Origin: Leifsonia shinshuensis | GTDB lineage: Bacteria; Actinomycetota; Actinomycetes; Actinomycetales; Microbacteriaceae | Direction of reading: 5' to 3' | Assembly (NCBI RefSeq): GCF_014217625.1 | Contig: NZ_CP043642.1 | Location: 1 to 64,000, forward strand | DNA length: 64,000 bases | Part shown: positions 18,231 through 25,538 of the stretch, one piece after another | Layout of the letters: every line of letters begins with the position of its first letter | How positions within the stretch are numbered: the first letter of the stretch is position 1 | The notes under the pieces: generated by a model | Database searches by the model: none | What the model saw: the letters and a program-made list of their open reading frames with translations, nothing else | What the model was told of the DNA's origin: nothing | Made by a program: the position numbers and the translations under genes

Positions 18231-18388
18231 TGCCCCGGCGGTTTCCGGGGGCGCCGGCTCGCGTGGTCGAGCTTCGCGTGCGCCCGGCGGACGCGCAACG
18301 CGTCGGTGAGCGCCAGCGCCACGGTCAGGCCGGCCACCACGAGTCCGATGGTGAGCGGCACGAGGGCGCGGAGGTCGAGGTCGTTCAT
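18227..18388 (-). CDS. Small single-TM protein, last gene of Mg operon, end altered by IS
   Basis: 53 aa: MNDLDLRALVPLTIGLVVAG starts a membrane helix, followed by a basic tail (RRPRKPPGH). The ATG overlaps the MgtC stop (ATGA), so it is coupled to mgtC. Its TAG stop is formed by the last IS base plus the TA target site, so the original C-terminus was probably longer and was cut by the insertion. Confidence 0.6.
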   Translation of the reverse strand: MNDLDLRALVPLTIGLVVAGLTVALALTDALRVRRAHAKLDHASRRPRKPPGH

Positions 18389-19167
18389 GCGTCACCTCGC
18401 CGTCGTAGGAGCGAACGGAAACCGAGCCGGCTCTGGTCGAGGGGCTGGACGGGAACGGGTTCGGGGTCCTCCGACCGCCAGGAGGCCTCTTTGATGCCGT
18501 CTTCGAGGGAGATCGCCGTGATGACGCTGTCGAGCAGCGCCGGCGCCGCGCCCTCGATGAGGACTTCGGCGTCGAGCCTGGAGAGCTCGTGGCCCTTCTC
18601 CGTGGTGGCGTCGAGGTGGCTGCTCATGGCGTGGACGATGATGTCGGGTTCGCTGAGGAGTTCGCTCAGCCGCGCCCGGACCTCCGGCTCCCGCGCGTCG
18701 TCGACGAGCACGGTGAGGGCGTAGGCGCCGATGGTGTCCGTCTTGGCCACGGGCGCCCGGTCGACCAGCCGGCCCAGCGGACGGAGCAGCAGGTGGATGG
18801 CCAGCACGATGCCGGTGGTGGTGAGCGCGGGGACGACGTGGCCGCCGGCGGCCTGGCAGCCCACGGCGGCGGAGCACCACAGAGTGGCGGCGGTGTTCAG
18901 CCCCTGCACCGTGAACCCCTGCCGCAGGATCACACCACCGCCGAGGAACCCGACACCCGAGACCACGTACGCGGCGATCTGCAACGGCGCCTGGGGCACA
19001 TTGGCCTGGATGCCGAAGAGGACGAACGCGGCCGCGCCGACGGCGACCAGTGATTGGGTGCGGAGTCCAGCGGTGCGGGAGCGGTACTGTCGCTCCAGCC
19101 CGATGAGGAGGCCGCATCCGCCCGCGAGCAGCAGCCGCAGCAGGTAGTCCAGGTCGGTGATGCTCAC
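18385..19167 (-). CDS. mgtC: MgtC/SapB-family membrane protein
   Basis: 260 aa. The membrane domain carries family signatures LLLAGGCGLLIGLERQYRSR, TAGLRTQSLVAVGAAAF, GVGFLGGGVILR and GLNTAATLWCSAAVG. A soluble ACT-like C-terminal domain of about 110 residues follows. MgtC proteins support growth in low Mg and modulate ATPase or transport activity. GTG 19167 is chosen because GAAGGAG lies before it and the upstream extension (Ser/Pro-rich) looks non-coding. It is third in an Mg operon under an M-box. The soluble domain is intact. Confidence 0.85.
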   Translation of the reverse strand: MSITDLDYLLRLLLAGGCGLLIGLERQYRSRTAGLRTQSLVAVGAAAFVLFGIQANVPQAPLQIAAYVVSGVGFLGGGVILRQGFTVQGLNTAATLWCSAAVGCQAAGGHVVPALTTTGIVLAIHLLLRPLGRLVDRAPVAKTDTIGAYALTVLVDDAREPEVRARLSELLSEPDIIVHAMSSHLDATTEKGHELSRLDAEVLIEGAAPALLDSVITAISLEDGIKEASWRSEDPEPVPVQPLDQSRLGFRSLLRRRGDA

Positions 19168-19219
19168 GGGTGATGCTCCTTCAGGCCTCAGGCGGGTCGC
19201 GGGTCGCGTGGTTCCGCGA

Positions 19220-20461
19220 TCAGGGGGCGCGGGTACGCCCGCGTTCGCGCCAGTCGTCGGGGATGGACTCCTCGAGGGCGTCGTCCACGGTGATGATGCC
19301 GACGAGCTCTCCGTCATCCGCGACCACGGGCACCGACAGCAGGTTGAAGTCGGCCATGGTGTTCACGACGGCGACGGCATCGTCCGACGGGGCGACCGCG
19401 ACCGGCTCGGTCTCGGCGATCTCGCTGACGGGTGCTTGCGGGTCGGCGCGGAGGAGCTCGATGAGGCCGACGGCGCCGATCAGGCGGTTCTCGGCGTCGA
19501 CGACGTGAACGGTGGTGAGCGCCTGGTCCTGCATGCTTGCGTCGCGCACCGCCTCCACGGCGTCGCGGGCGGTGGTGTCGGGAGGGACAGCCAGGTACTC
19601 GACGCCCATCATGCCGCCGGCGCTTCGGTGCTGGTAGCGCATCAGCCGCAGCACATCCTCCCGCTGCGGAGCCGGCAGCGCATCCAGGACGTCCGTCCGC
19701 CGATCCTGCGGGAGATCGAGGATGGCGTCGACGACGTCGTCCGCGTGCATGCGGCTCAGGACCGCCGCGATCTCCGCGGTGTCCCTGCTCCTGAGCACGC
19801 GGGCCTGCTCGTCGTCGTCGAGCTCTTCGATGACGTCGGCTTCCAGCTCCGGGTCGCCGTGCAGGTGCTCGAACAGGTCGGCGCGCTCGCTCTGGGTCGC
19901 TGATTCGATGACATCGGCGATCTCGGCGGCACGGAGACCGTCGAGCCGGCGGAAACGCGAACGCAGCGCCGCCGACGGCGCGTGACCGATCAGAGCGTCG
20001 AACGATTTCCAGTCCCGGACCGGATGGTCGCGTCGACCACGCCACAGCGGCGCGCTGACGTCGACCCCCGTGGCCACCCAGCCCTGGCCGTCGTACCGGA
20101 TGGCGATGTCGTAGGCGCGGACCAGCCGGGCGTGCTCGACATCGACCAGACGGTGTCCGAGCACGGCCTCCTTCAACAGCACCTCGCCGGGCCGCCGCTC
20201 GAACGGCCGAAGATCCAGGCGGGCCGTGCCGAGGGTGATCGACCCATCGCCGAGCTCCGTGATGCTCTCGGCCGGGACGAACACGGATCGGCCGCCGACC
20301 CGCGCCACCAGTCCGGTGACGGCAGGGTAGCCTTCGGGTCCGAGGCGGACGATCAGGTCGGCCAGAGCGCCGATCTGGGTGCCGTGCCCGTCGCGGATCG
20401 GGCCGCGCAGCAGGCGGGAGAGCATCACCGTGGTGTCGGCGGTGGTGACTGCGTCGTTCAT
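19220..20461 (-). CDS. MgtE-like cytosolic regulatory protein (PRC-barrel, MgtE-N, CBS pair)
   Basis: 413 aa from ATG 20461. A PRC-barrel-like N-terminus (about 1-130) is followed by an MgtE N domain (alpha-superhelix, AEIADVIESATQSERADLFE, then DAILDLPQDRRTDVLDAL). Two CBS motifs come next (PPDTTARDAVEAVRD, then VVADDGELVGIITVDDALEE at the end). The five-helix channel domain of real MgtE is absent: the chain stops after the CBS pair. It therefore probably senses Mg or nucleotide and controls the adjacent transporter. AAAGGA sits 10 nt upstream of the start. Confidence 0.82.
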   Translation of the reverse strand: MNDAVTTADTTVMLSRLLRGPIRDGHGTQIGALADLIVRLGPEGYPAVTGLVARVGGRSVFVPAESITELGDGSITLGTARLDLRPFERRPGEVLLKEAVLGHRLVDVEHARLVRAYDIAIRYDGQGWVATGVDVSAPLWRGRRDHPVRDWKSFDALIGHAPSAALRSRFRRLDGLRAAEIADVIESATQSERADLFEHLHGDPELEADVIEELDDDEQARVLRSRDTAEIAAVLSRMHADDVVDAILDLPQDRRTDVLDALPAPQREDVLRLMRYQHRSAGGMMGVEYLAVPPDTTARDAVEAVRDASMQDQALTTVHVVDAENRLIGAVGLIELLRADPQAPVSEIAETEPVAVAPSDDAVAVVNTMADFNLLSVPVVADDGELVGIITVDDALEESIPDDWRERGRTRAP

Positions 20462-20502
20462 GACTTCCACGTCCTTTCAGCAGAATTATGCGGGTGAGCG
20501 GG

Positions 20503-22140
20503 TCAGTGGCCGAGGGCCAGTTGCACGACCCGGACGATGACCAGGATCATCGCGATCAGCAGGTACCCACGGAGGACGCTGAGCCCGAGCCGGCGCCCGG
20601 TCGAGAGCTTCGGCGGGTTCAGCAGCGCCAGGGGCGGCATCCGCCAGCCGGCCCGGTCGCTGCGGGCGACCGCCGGCGCGGCCGGGGCGGGGTGCCGCAG
20701 CCGCCAGATGCCGAAGGCGACACCGACCGCCACCGACAGTGCGCCACCCACGGCGAGGATCAGGACGATCTGGCCGCTGGTGATGCTCGGGAAGATCACA
20801 CTCGCCGTCAGGACCAGCGACAGTATCACGAGCACCGCGATCACCGCGGAGGTGAACACGTTGAGCCAGCGCCCGTTCACCCACGGCCCCAGCACTTCCT
20901 TGTCGTTGCACAGCAGAAGCAGGAACACCGTCGCCGACGGCAGCAGCACCCCGGCGAGGACCTGCACACCGACGGTGATCAGCCCGAGCGGGCTGCCCGG
21001 CAGCACCACCACCGCGGCGGCTACAAGGAGCAGTCCGGCGAACACCGCGTAGAACCCCTTCGCATCGCGGACCTTGCGGTGCAGGGAGTGCTTGAGCCCG
21101 AGGGTGTCGCCCAGCGCGTACGACGTGGACAGGCCGACCGCGGCCGCACCGATGATGGACGCGTCGATCAGTGCGATAGCGAACAGGATGCCGGCGACCT
21201 TCCCGACGTACTTTCCGATCCCGGCGGCGACTCCGGCCGCGTCGGTGAAGTTGCCGAACTCGGGCTGCCCGGCGAAGACCGCGGCCGGGACGGCCATGAG
21301 GATCGCGCCACCGATGACCACGATGACGATCCCCACCCACAGGTCGACCTTCTCGTAGGGGATGAACCGGGGAGTGATGCGCTTGTCGATGATGTAGGAC
21401 TGCTGGAAGAACAGTTGCCACGGCGCCACGGTGGTGCCGACGATGCCGATGATCAGCAGCATCACCGTCGACAGCTCCGCCCCGGCCGGGAGCCCGGGCA
21501 CGAAGAACCCGCGCGCCACCTCGGTGAGCGACGGGTGCGCGAGGAACGCCAGCGGGACCAAGATCAGCGACCCGAAGATCAGGAACATGCACAGCCGTTC
21601 GAACCGCCGGAACGATCCCGTGGACGCCGCAGCGATGATCACCACCGCGGCGATGATGACGCCGGGGATCTGTGGCAGCCCCAGGTAGCTCAGCCCCAGG
21701 CTGATCCCGATGAACTCGGTGACGATGGTCAAGGCGTTCAGCAGGAACAGGTCGATGACGCTGAACGCGCCCCAGAACTTCCCGAACCGCTCCAGGATCA
21801 ACCGGGCGTGCCCCACCCCCGTCACCGCCCCGAGCCGCAGCACCATCTCCTGGTTCACGTAGAGCACCGGCACCAGCAGCAGCAGCGTCCACAGCAGGCT
21901 GTACCCGTAGTTCTGACCGGCCTGCGTGTAAGTGCCGAAGGCACCCGCGTCGTTGTCGCCCACCATCACGATCAGGCCGGGACCCACGATCGCCAGAAGC
22001 GTCTTCAGCTTCGCGGACAGTTTGGTCCGTGCGGCGTCGTCTCCGACGGGGATGGTGCCGAAGGCACCCTGGATATCGCCGACGTGCGCCGAATCGAGGA
22101 CGGCGTTCTGTGGGGGCGGGGTCTGCATGGTCGAGGGCAT
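20503..22140 (-). CDS. NRAMP-related Mg2+ transporter (NRMT type)
   Basis: 545 aa, 11-12 membrane helices. TM1 holds VGDNDAGAFGTYTQAG (about 60-75) in place of the classical DPGN, and TM6 has APWQLFFQQS (about 237-246), where the transition-metal-selective methionine of NRAMP proteins is alanine. Both changes are those described for NRAMP-related magnesium transporters. The M-box in its leader and the MgtE-like and MgtC genes downstream agree with Mg2+ uptake rather than Mn2+. Soluble N-terminus of about 45 residues. Substrate is inferred, not shown. Confidence 0.82.
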   Translation of the reverse strand: MPSTMQTPPPQNAVLDSAHVGDIQGAFGTIPVGDDAARTKLSAKLKTLLAIVGPGLIVMVGDNDAGAFGTYTQAGQNYGYSLLWTLLLLVPVLYVNQEMVLRLGAVTGVGHARLILERFGKFWGAFSVIDLFLLNALTIVTEFIGISLGLSYLGLPQIPGVIIAAVVIIAAASTGSFRRFERLCMFLIFGSLILVPLAFLAHPSLTEVARGFFVPGLPAGAELSTVMLLIIGIVGTTVAPWQLFFQQSYIIDKRITPRFIPYEKVDLWVGIVIVVIGGAILMAVPAAVFAGQPEFGNFTDAAGVAAGIGKYVGKVAGILFAIALIDASIIGAAAVGLSTSYALGDTLGLKHSLHRKVRDAKGFYAVFAGLLLVAAAVVVLPGSPLGLITVGVQVLAGVLLPSATVFLLLLCNDKEVLGPWVNGRWLNVFTSAVIAVLVILSLVLTASVIFPSITSGQIVLILAVGGALSVAVGVAFGIWRLRHPAPAAPAVARSDRAGWRMPPLALLNPPKLSTGRRLGLSVLRGYLLIAMILVIVRVVQLALGH

Positions 22141-22362
22141 GGCGAATCGCTTTCTCTTCGGCGGCGCGCGGGGAATCGGCGCGCGCCGTCGCGGGCACGA
22201 GCAGGAAAGGTGGCCGCGTTCGGCGGCCGGAACGGGTCGGAAGGACGCGTTCAGAGCAGGGAGGAGGGAGCGATCGGCTCCCGTCTATCGCACTCGCTCA
22301 TCGCTCACCTCCCGTTTCGGATCCCGCGTGCCTCCAGGACCGCCGAACCCGGCGGCGCCTCT

Positions 22363-22520
22363 CCACGTAAGACCTTTGGCACTCCGCGACGTCACCCGGG
22401 AACCGGGAGCCAATCGGGGCCACCCCTTAAGCCGGGGAGACCTGTCCTGACCCATGGCGTCTCTCGACATTTGGGGTCGCTGGCATGTGTTCGCGAAGGA
22501 GCCTCAGCTAACGATCGGCA
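22363..22520 (-). promoter_or_regulatory. M-box (ykoK) magnesium riboswitch
   Basis: Read leftward, the sequence follows the M-box consensus in order: CGTTAGCTGAGGCTCC at the 5' side (22498-22513), then CCCCAAATGTCGAGAGACGC followed by CATGGGTCAGGACAGG. A variable GC-rich arm comes next, and then the 3' core GTGCCAAAGGTCTTACG. The 5' CGTTAG and 3' CTTACG close the P1 helix with one mismatch. It precedes the Mg transporter by 220 nt of GC-rich leader with strong hairpins (for example CCGCCGGGTTCGGCGG near 22340-22355), a likely expression platform. High Mg should switch the operon off. Confidence 0.85.
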
Positions 22521-22721
22521 CCTACAAACGTGATGGTACACCGAAAATCGCTTATCTGCATATATACGCAGATGAAGATTTTCGCAGCCATCGGCGGAGC
22601 TTCCACCCCGTCGATTTCACGGCGTCAGGTCGATGGTAGGGCGGACTTCAGACGGCCGCCAGCAAGCTGAGCCACGCCTAACCTGGCGGGCCCGTTCAGT
22701 CACGTAGGCCTCGCGCCGATC

Positions 22722-22750
22722 TTCATAGCCAGTTCATCGGCATCGTTCAC
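22722..22750 (+). promoter_or_regulatory. Tandem 11-bp direct repeats, OmpR/PhoP-type operator
   Basis: TTCATAGCCAG, TTCATCGGCAT and then CGTTCAC follow at 11-bp period, the arrangement bound by OmpR/PhoB-family response regulators. It lies 118 bp before the truncated secreted-protein gene. Elsewhere in the 22521-22867 gap there is an AT-rich stretch around CTGCATATATACGCAG (22556-22571), where the M-box promoter must lie, and no other gene was found. Confidence 0.45.
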
Positions 22751-22867
22751 CCGCGTGCCACTTTCGGAGGGTGCTGCGTTCAGTGCGCGCCAAGAGCGTG
22801 TGTTCGTCTGGGGCGCGGTTCCCTGTGAGCTCTCCGGCGTCGATCAGGTCTTATCGAAGGAGAAGTG

Positions 22868-23113
22868 ATGTCGTCGAAATCTCGTGGGCTGCGTCGCGGC
22901 CTCGTCGCTGTCGGCCTGGCCGGCGTCGCCGCGCTCGCGGTCGCCGCTCCCGCGCTGGCGCAGCCGACCGACGGTCACGGTGAGCGCAGTAACGCTGAGC
23001 ACAGCGTGCACCTCGCCAAGGGCGACCTGCTGGTCAGCAGCGGCCTGCCTCGGCCGTCGGCAACCAGATGCACCTTGGTCGTCAGCCCGCCGCGAGACCG
23101 TCCGATCCCGTGA
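22868..23113 (+). pseudogene. Secreted protein gene truncated by the second IS copy
   Basis: ATG with GAAGGAGAAG upstream. The protein begins with a clear signal peptide (SRGLRRGLVAVGLAGVAALA, then VAAPALA before QPTDGHGE). After about 57 genuine residues (ending LAKGDLLV) the frame runs into inverted IS sequence and stops at 23113. The original C-terminal part is missing. Identity of the intact protein unknown. Confidence 0.65.
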
Positions 23114-23551
23114 TCAGGCGGCTCGAACCACGGATTCTTGTGATTCGGCAGAGCCCCTGTGGTGCGTGCGAGAGTCGCACCGTGCTGATGCACGCGTGTG
23201 ATCGTGGAGTCGATCGACACGACCCAGTCGATCTTCCCCGCCGGGTCGGACTGCTACTGCACCTCGGCAAGCAACTTCTCCCAGGTGCCATCCTCGGCCC
23301 ACCGGTTGAACCGCTTGTAGATCGAGTTCCACTTCCCGAACCGCTCCGGCACGTCCCGCCACGGCGCACCGGTTCGGTACTTCCACGCCATTCACTCGAC
23401 CGCAAAGCGGTGATCCGCCCACGGCCGAGACCTCCCCGTCGACACCGGCATCAGCGGCTCCAGCACGGCCCACACCTCGTCAGAGACCTCGTGTCGCGTC
23501 ACCGTTCAAGACTCGCCAACCAGAACCGGAAACCACTTGATCAACACGCTC
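23038..23551 (-). mobile_element. Truncated inverted copy of the IS5/IS427 element
   Basis: 514 bp identical by eye to 17289-17802, in opposite orientation. It has the left terminal repeat (GAGCGTGTTGATCAAGT, complement at 23535-23551) with TA beyond it at 23552-23553. It ends abruptly inside the transposase at ...GGCAGGCCGCTG. It shares both nonsense codons of the other copy, so it arose after those mutations or they were copied with it. With the full copy it brackets the magnesium operon. Confidence 0.85.
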
Positions 23552-24585
23552 TAGGTGCCGAGCGTCGTCGTCGGAGCGTCGGAGCGTCGGAGCGTCGGAG
23601 CGTCGGGGCGCGAGTCGATCGCCGAGGTCTGTTCCGGATCCACCAGCGCGTTTACTCGTGCGTCGAGCTGGCCCAATGGCGTGCCCATCACTTGCTCTAG
23701 AGTGCGATTTCCCGTTGAACCGAAGATGGCCAGGGACGAGGCGATCGGCCGCACTACAGCGGCTGCCGCTGCCGCGTCGTCGACATCGAAGAAGCTCCCG
23801 ACCGCACTCACGACGGCCGAGGCCGCACCTGGTGCGATCGCCGAGACGACGCCTATCGTGACGGCCGCGGAACCGAGGTCGGCCGCGATGCTGCTCTCCC
23901 GCTCTCGTGCGTCATCGAGTTGCCGTTCGTAGACCACGCGGCGATCGAACGTGTCCTCGTCCACGGGCCCGTAGTCCAGGGACTCGACCTCCTCGCGGAA
24001 CCGAGCGCTCGACTCGATGTTCTCCGGGGTGTTCTGCGCCCACCAGGCTTGCGCCTCACGTCGTGCCGCTTCAGCGGCGTACAGCTGCTCCGCAGCCGAA
24101 CGTTCCGCGACACGTGCCGCCTTCAGACCACCGTCAGTGGACTCGGTCACCCACCGATCCCACTCCTGTGCGACGGCGTTCCGCCCAGGCAGCGCAAGAG
24201 CGCTACGGCTGGCGACGTCGGAGCGCAACCGATCAGCCGTCCGCTGACGCAACCTCCGGAAGAGGATCGAGGCCGCCGCCAGGCGCCGATCCGCGCGCAT
24301 GATCCGCGCCGCGTCGGCGCCGAGCTGCGCGCGAAGCGGCGCCACGTAGGCTCGACGGCTCGTGAGTGCTGCGTCGGCCGCGCTGTGGCGGTTCGTCGCT
24401 GCAACCTCGCGGGAACGCGCTTCCCACGGGGCGGCGAGACCTTCTTCGGCCATCCGAAGTGCCGCCTGCAGAACTGCAACGTCGGTGCGTGCCTCCCGGT
24501 GAAGTTCACGCAACGCATCCACAGATCCGGTCGTCGGCGGGCTCTCCTCGCCTTCCCACCCTGCGTCGATAGTGCGATCGCTCAT
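23551..24585 (-). CDS. Hypothetical conjugation-operon protein, C-terminus at IS junction
   Basis: 344 aa with GGGAAGG before ATG 24585. Long helical, Ala/Arg-rich N-terminal region to about residue 200. A hydrophobic segment follows (SAAVTIGVVSAIAPGAASAV, then VSAVGSFF; about 240-268), suggesting a membrane-associated or pore-forming helix pair. The TAG stop uses the last IS base, so the natural end may be lost. Its last codons include the 8-bp tandem repeat at 23571-23610. It is the most downstream gene of the T4SS operon. Function unknown; a surface-exclusion or effector role is conceivable but unsupported. Confidence 0.6.
   Translation of the reverse strand: MSDRTIDAGWEGEESPPTTGSVDALRELHREARTDVAVLQAALRMAEEGLAAPWEARSREVAATNRHSAADAALTSRRAYVAPLRAQLGADAARIMRADRRLAAASILFRRLRQRTADRLRSDVASRSALALPGRNAVAQEWDRWVTESTDGGLKAARVAERSAAEQLYAAEAARREAQAWWAQNTPENIESSARFREEVESLDYGPVDEDTFDRRVVYERQLDDARERESSIAADLGSAAVTIGVVSAIAPGAASAVVSAVGSFFDVDDAAAAAAVVRPIASSLAIFGSTGNRTLEQVMGTPLGQLDARVNALVDPEQTSAIDSRPDAPTLRRSDAPTTTLGT
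23571..23610. repeat. 8-bp tandem repeat TCGGAGCG, four perfect plus one variant unit
   Basis: Four exact TCGGAGCG units (23571-23602) and one TCGGGGCG (23603-23610), 19 bp from the IS end. Because 8 is not a multiple of 3, gain or loss of a unit would shift the reading frame of the leftward gene near its end. Confidence 0.75.
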
Positions 24586-24654
24586 CTCGGCCTTCCCTTC
24601 GATTGCCTGGCACGCGTCCAGGGGTGATGACCGCCCGGACGGGCGGCCAGCTCG

Positions 24655-24927
24655 TTAACTCGCGACCAGGTGAAGCCCCGACGCCGCTACCGCGGGCGAG
24701 GGCTCGCCTACCTTCCGTGTGAGCGCGGATGGTCGGATCAGAGTGTCGACGATGGTGATCGCGCCGTTGGCGTCGACCGCGGTGGTGGTGAGGAGCGTCC
24801 AACCGCGCAGGATCAGACCGGCAAGGTTTGTCTCGCGCTCACCGATTCGCCGCGCCTGTTCCGTGTTGGAGTTTGGTCGGAAGCTGGTGACAACGGTGGT
24901 CACCGTCGCATCATCGGCGGGGCTCAA
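24655..24927 (-). CDS. Hypothetical 90-aa protein
   Basis: A TTG start at 24927 overlaps the upstream stop (TTGA), and the frame continues to 24655; GTG 24903 is an alternative start without a ribosome site. The sequence (RIGERETNLAGLILRGWTLL, then DANGAITIVDTLIRP) looks like a small alpha/beta protein, with no membrane segment. It sits between two operon genes of unknown role. No family recognised. Confidence 0.55.
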   Translation of the reverse strand: MSPADDATVTTVVTSFRPNSNTEQARRIGERETNLAGLILRGWTLLTTTAVDANGAITIVDTLIRPSALTRKVGEPSPAVAASGLHLVAS

Positions 24928-25538
24928 CTCGCGCCGCCCCCGCCGGGCGCTGGCTCCGGACGCCCTTCGAGGTCGCTGACAAGGAAATCCGCGAAGTTGC
25001 CCGAGTCATCGACTCGTTTGAGAGGTGCTTCTGGTGTCCAGGGCTCGTCCGTGCGGTGGTTCGCCGGGAACAATCCGAGGCTGCGCATGCGGGCGAAGGT
25101 GGGCCAGAGGCAGCGCTCATGCCACTCGACGAGGTCAAAGGATGGCGCGGCCCTAGTGCGTCGATACACGTACTGGTGCGAGACCATGAGAGCAGTGAGC
25201 AGCTCGACGGCGACCGGGTGCTTGTACCAGTCGTTGATGAGCCGGTGGGTTTCATCGGTCAAGGCGACGAGGTAGCGGTCGCGCAGCCAATTCACCCAGT
25301 CGTAGAGCTCCATCCAGAGCTCTTTCGCAGCCTCCCGATCGAGCGTCCGCCAGGACCAGGGACCGCCGGGCCGTGTCTCAAGCCAGTCGACGATCTTGGT
25401 GACCTGTCCACCGATAGACCCGACCGCACCGCTGAGGTACTCGATCTCCTCGCCATGCGCGCCCAAACGGTGCTCGTGCTCGGCGACCGTGCCTGGCAGG
25501 GTGAGGGGTCCGAGCGGGGTCTTCTCGCGACCGCTCAT
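24924..25538 (-). CDS. Hypothetical coupling-protein-associated protein
   Basis: 204 aa; the ATG overlaps the stop of the VirD4 gene (ATGA). An N-terminal coiled segment (GTVAEHEHRLGAHGEEIEYL) is followed by a Trp-rich helical core (KELWMELYDWVNWLRDRYLV). Next comes WYKHPVAVELLTALMVSHQY, then a Gly/Pro tail (EPAPGGGGAS). Conserved position directly behind the T4CP suggests a coupling-protein accessory; this is an inference. Confidence 0.6.
   Translation of the reverse strand: MSGREKTPLGPLTLPGTVAEHEHRLGAHGEEIEYLSGAVGSIGGQVTKIVDWLETRPGGPWSWRTLDREAAKELWMELYDWVNWLRDRYLVALTDETHRLINDWYKHPVAVELLTALMVSHQYVYRRTRAAPSFDLVEWHERCLWPTFARMRSLGLFPANHRTDEPWTPEAPLKRVDDSGNFADFLVSDLEGRPEPAPGGGGAS

Noticed and set aside
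20503..22140. Manganese transporter MntH
   Set aside because: The DPGN and MPH metal-binding motifs are changed (DNDAG, APW), and the M-box and Mg-related neighbours argue for magnesium.
22141..22362. A second riboswitch between M-box and transporter
   Set aside because: The region has GC-rich hairpins but no recognised aptamer; it is better taken as the expression platform.
22454..22639. Rightward 61-codon frame opposite the Mg operon leader
   Set aside because: It lies on the antisense of the M-box core; conservation there is explained by the riboswitch, and it has no ribosome site.
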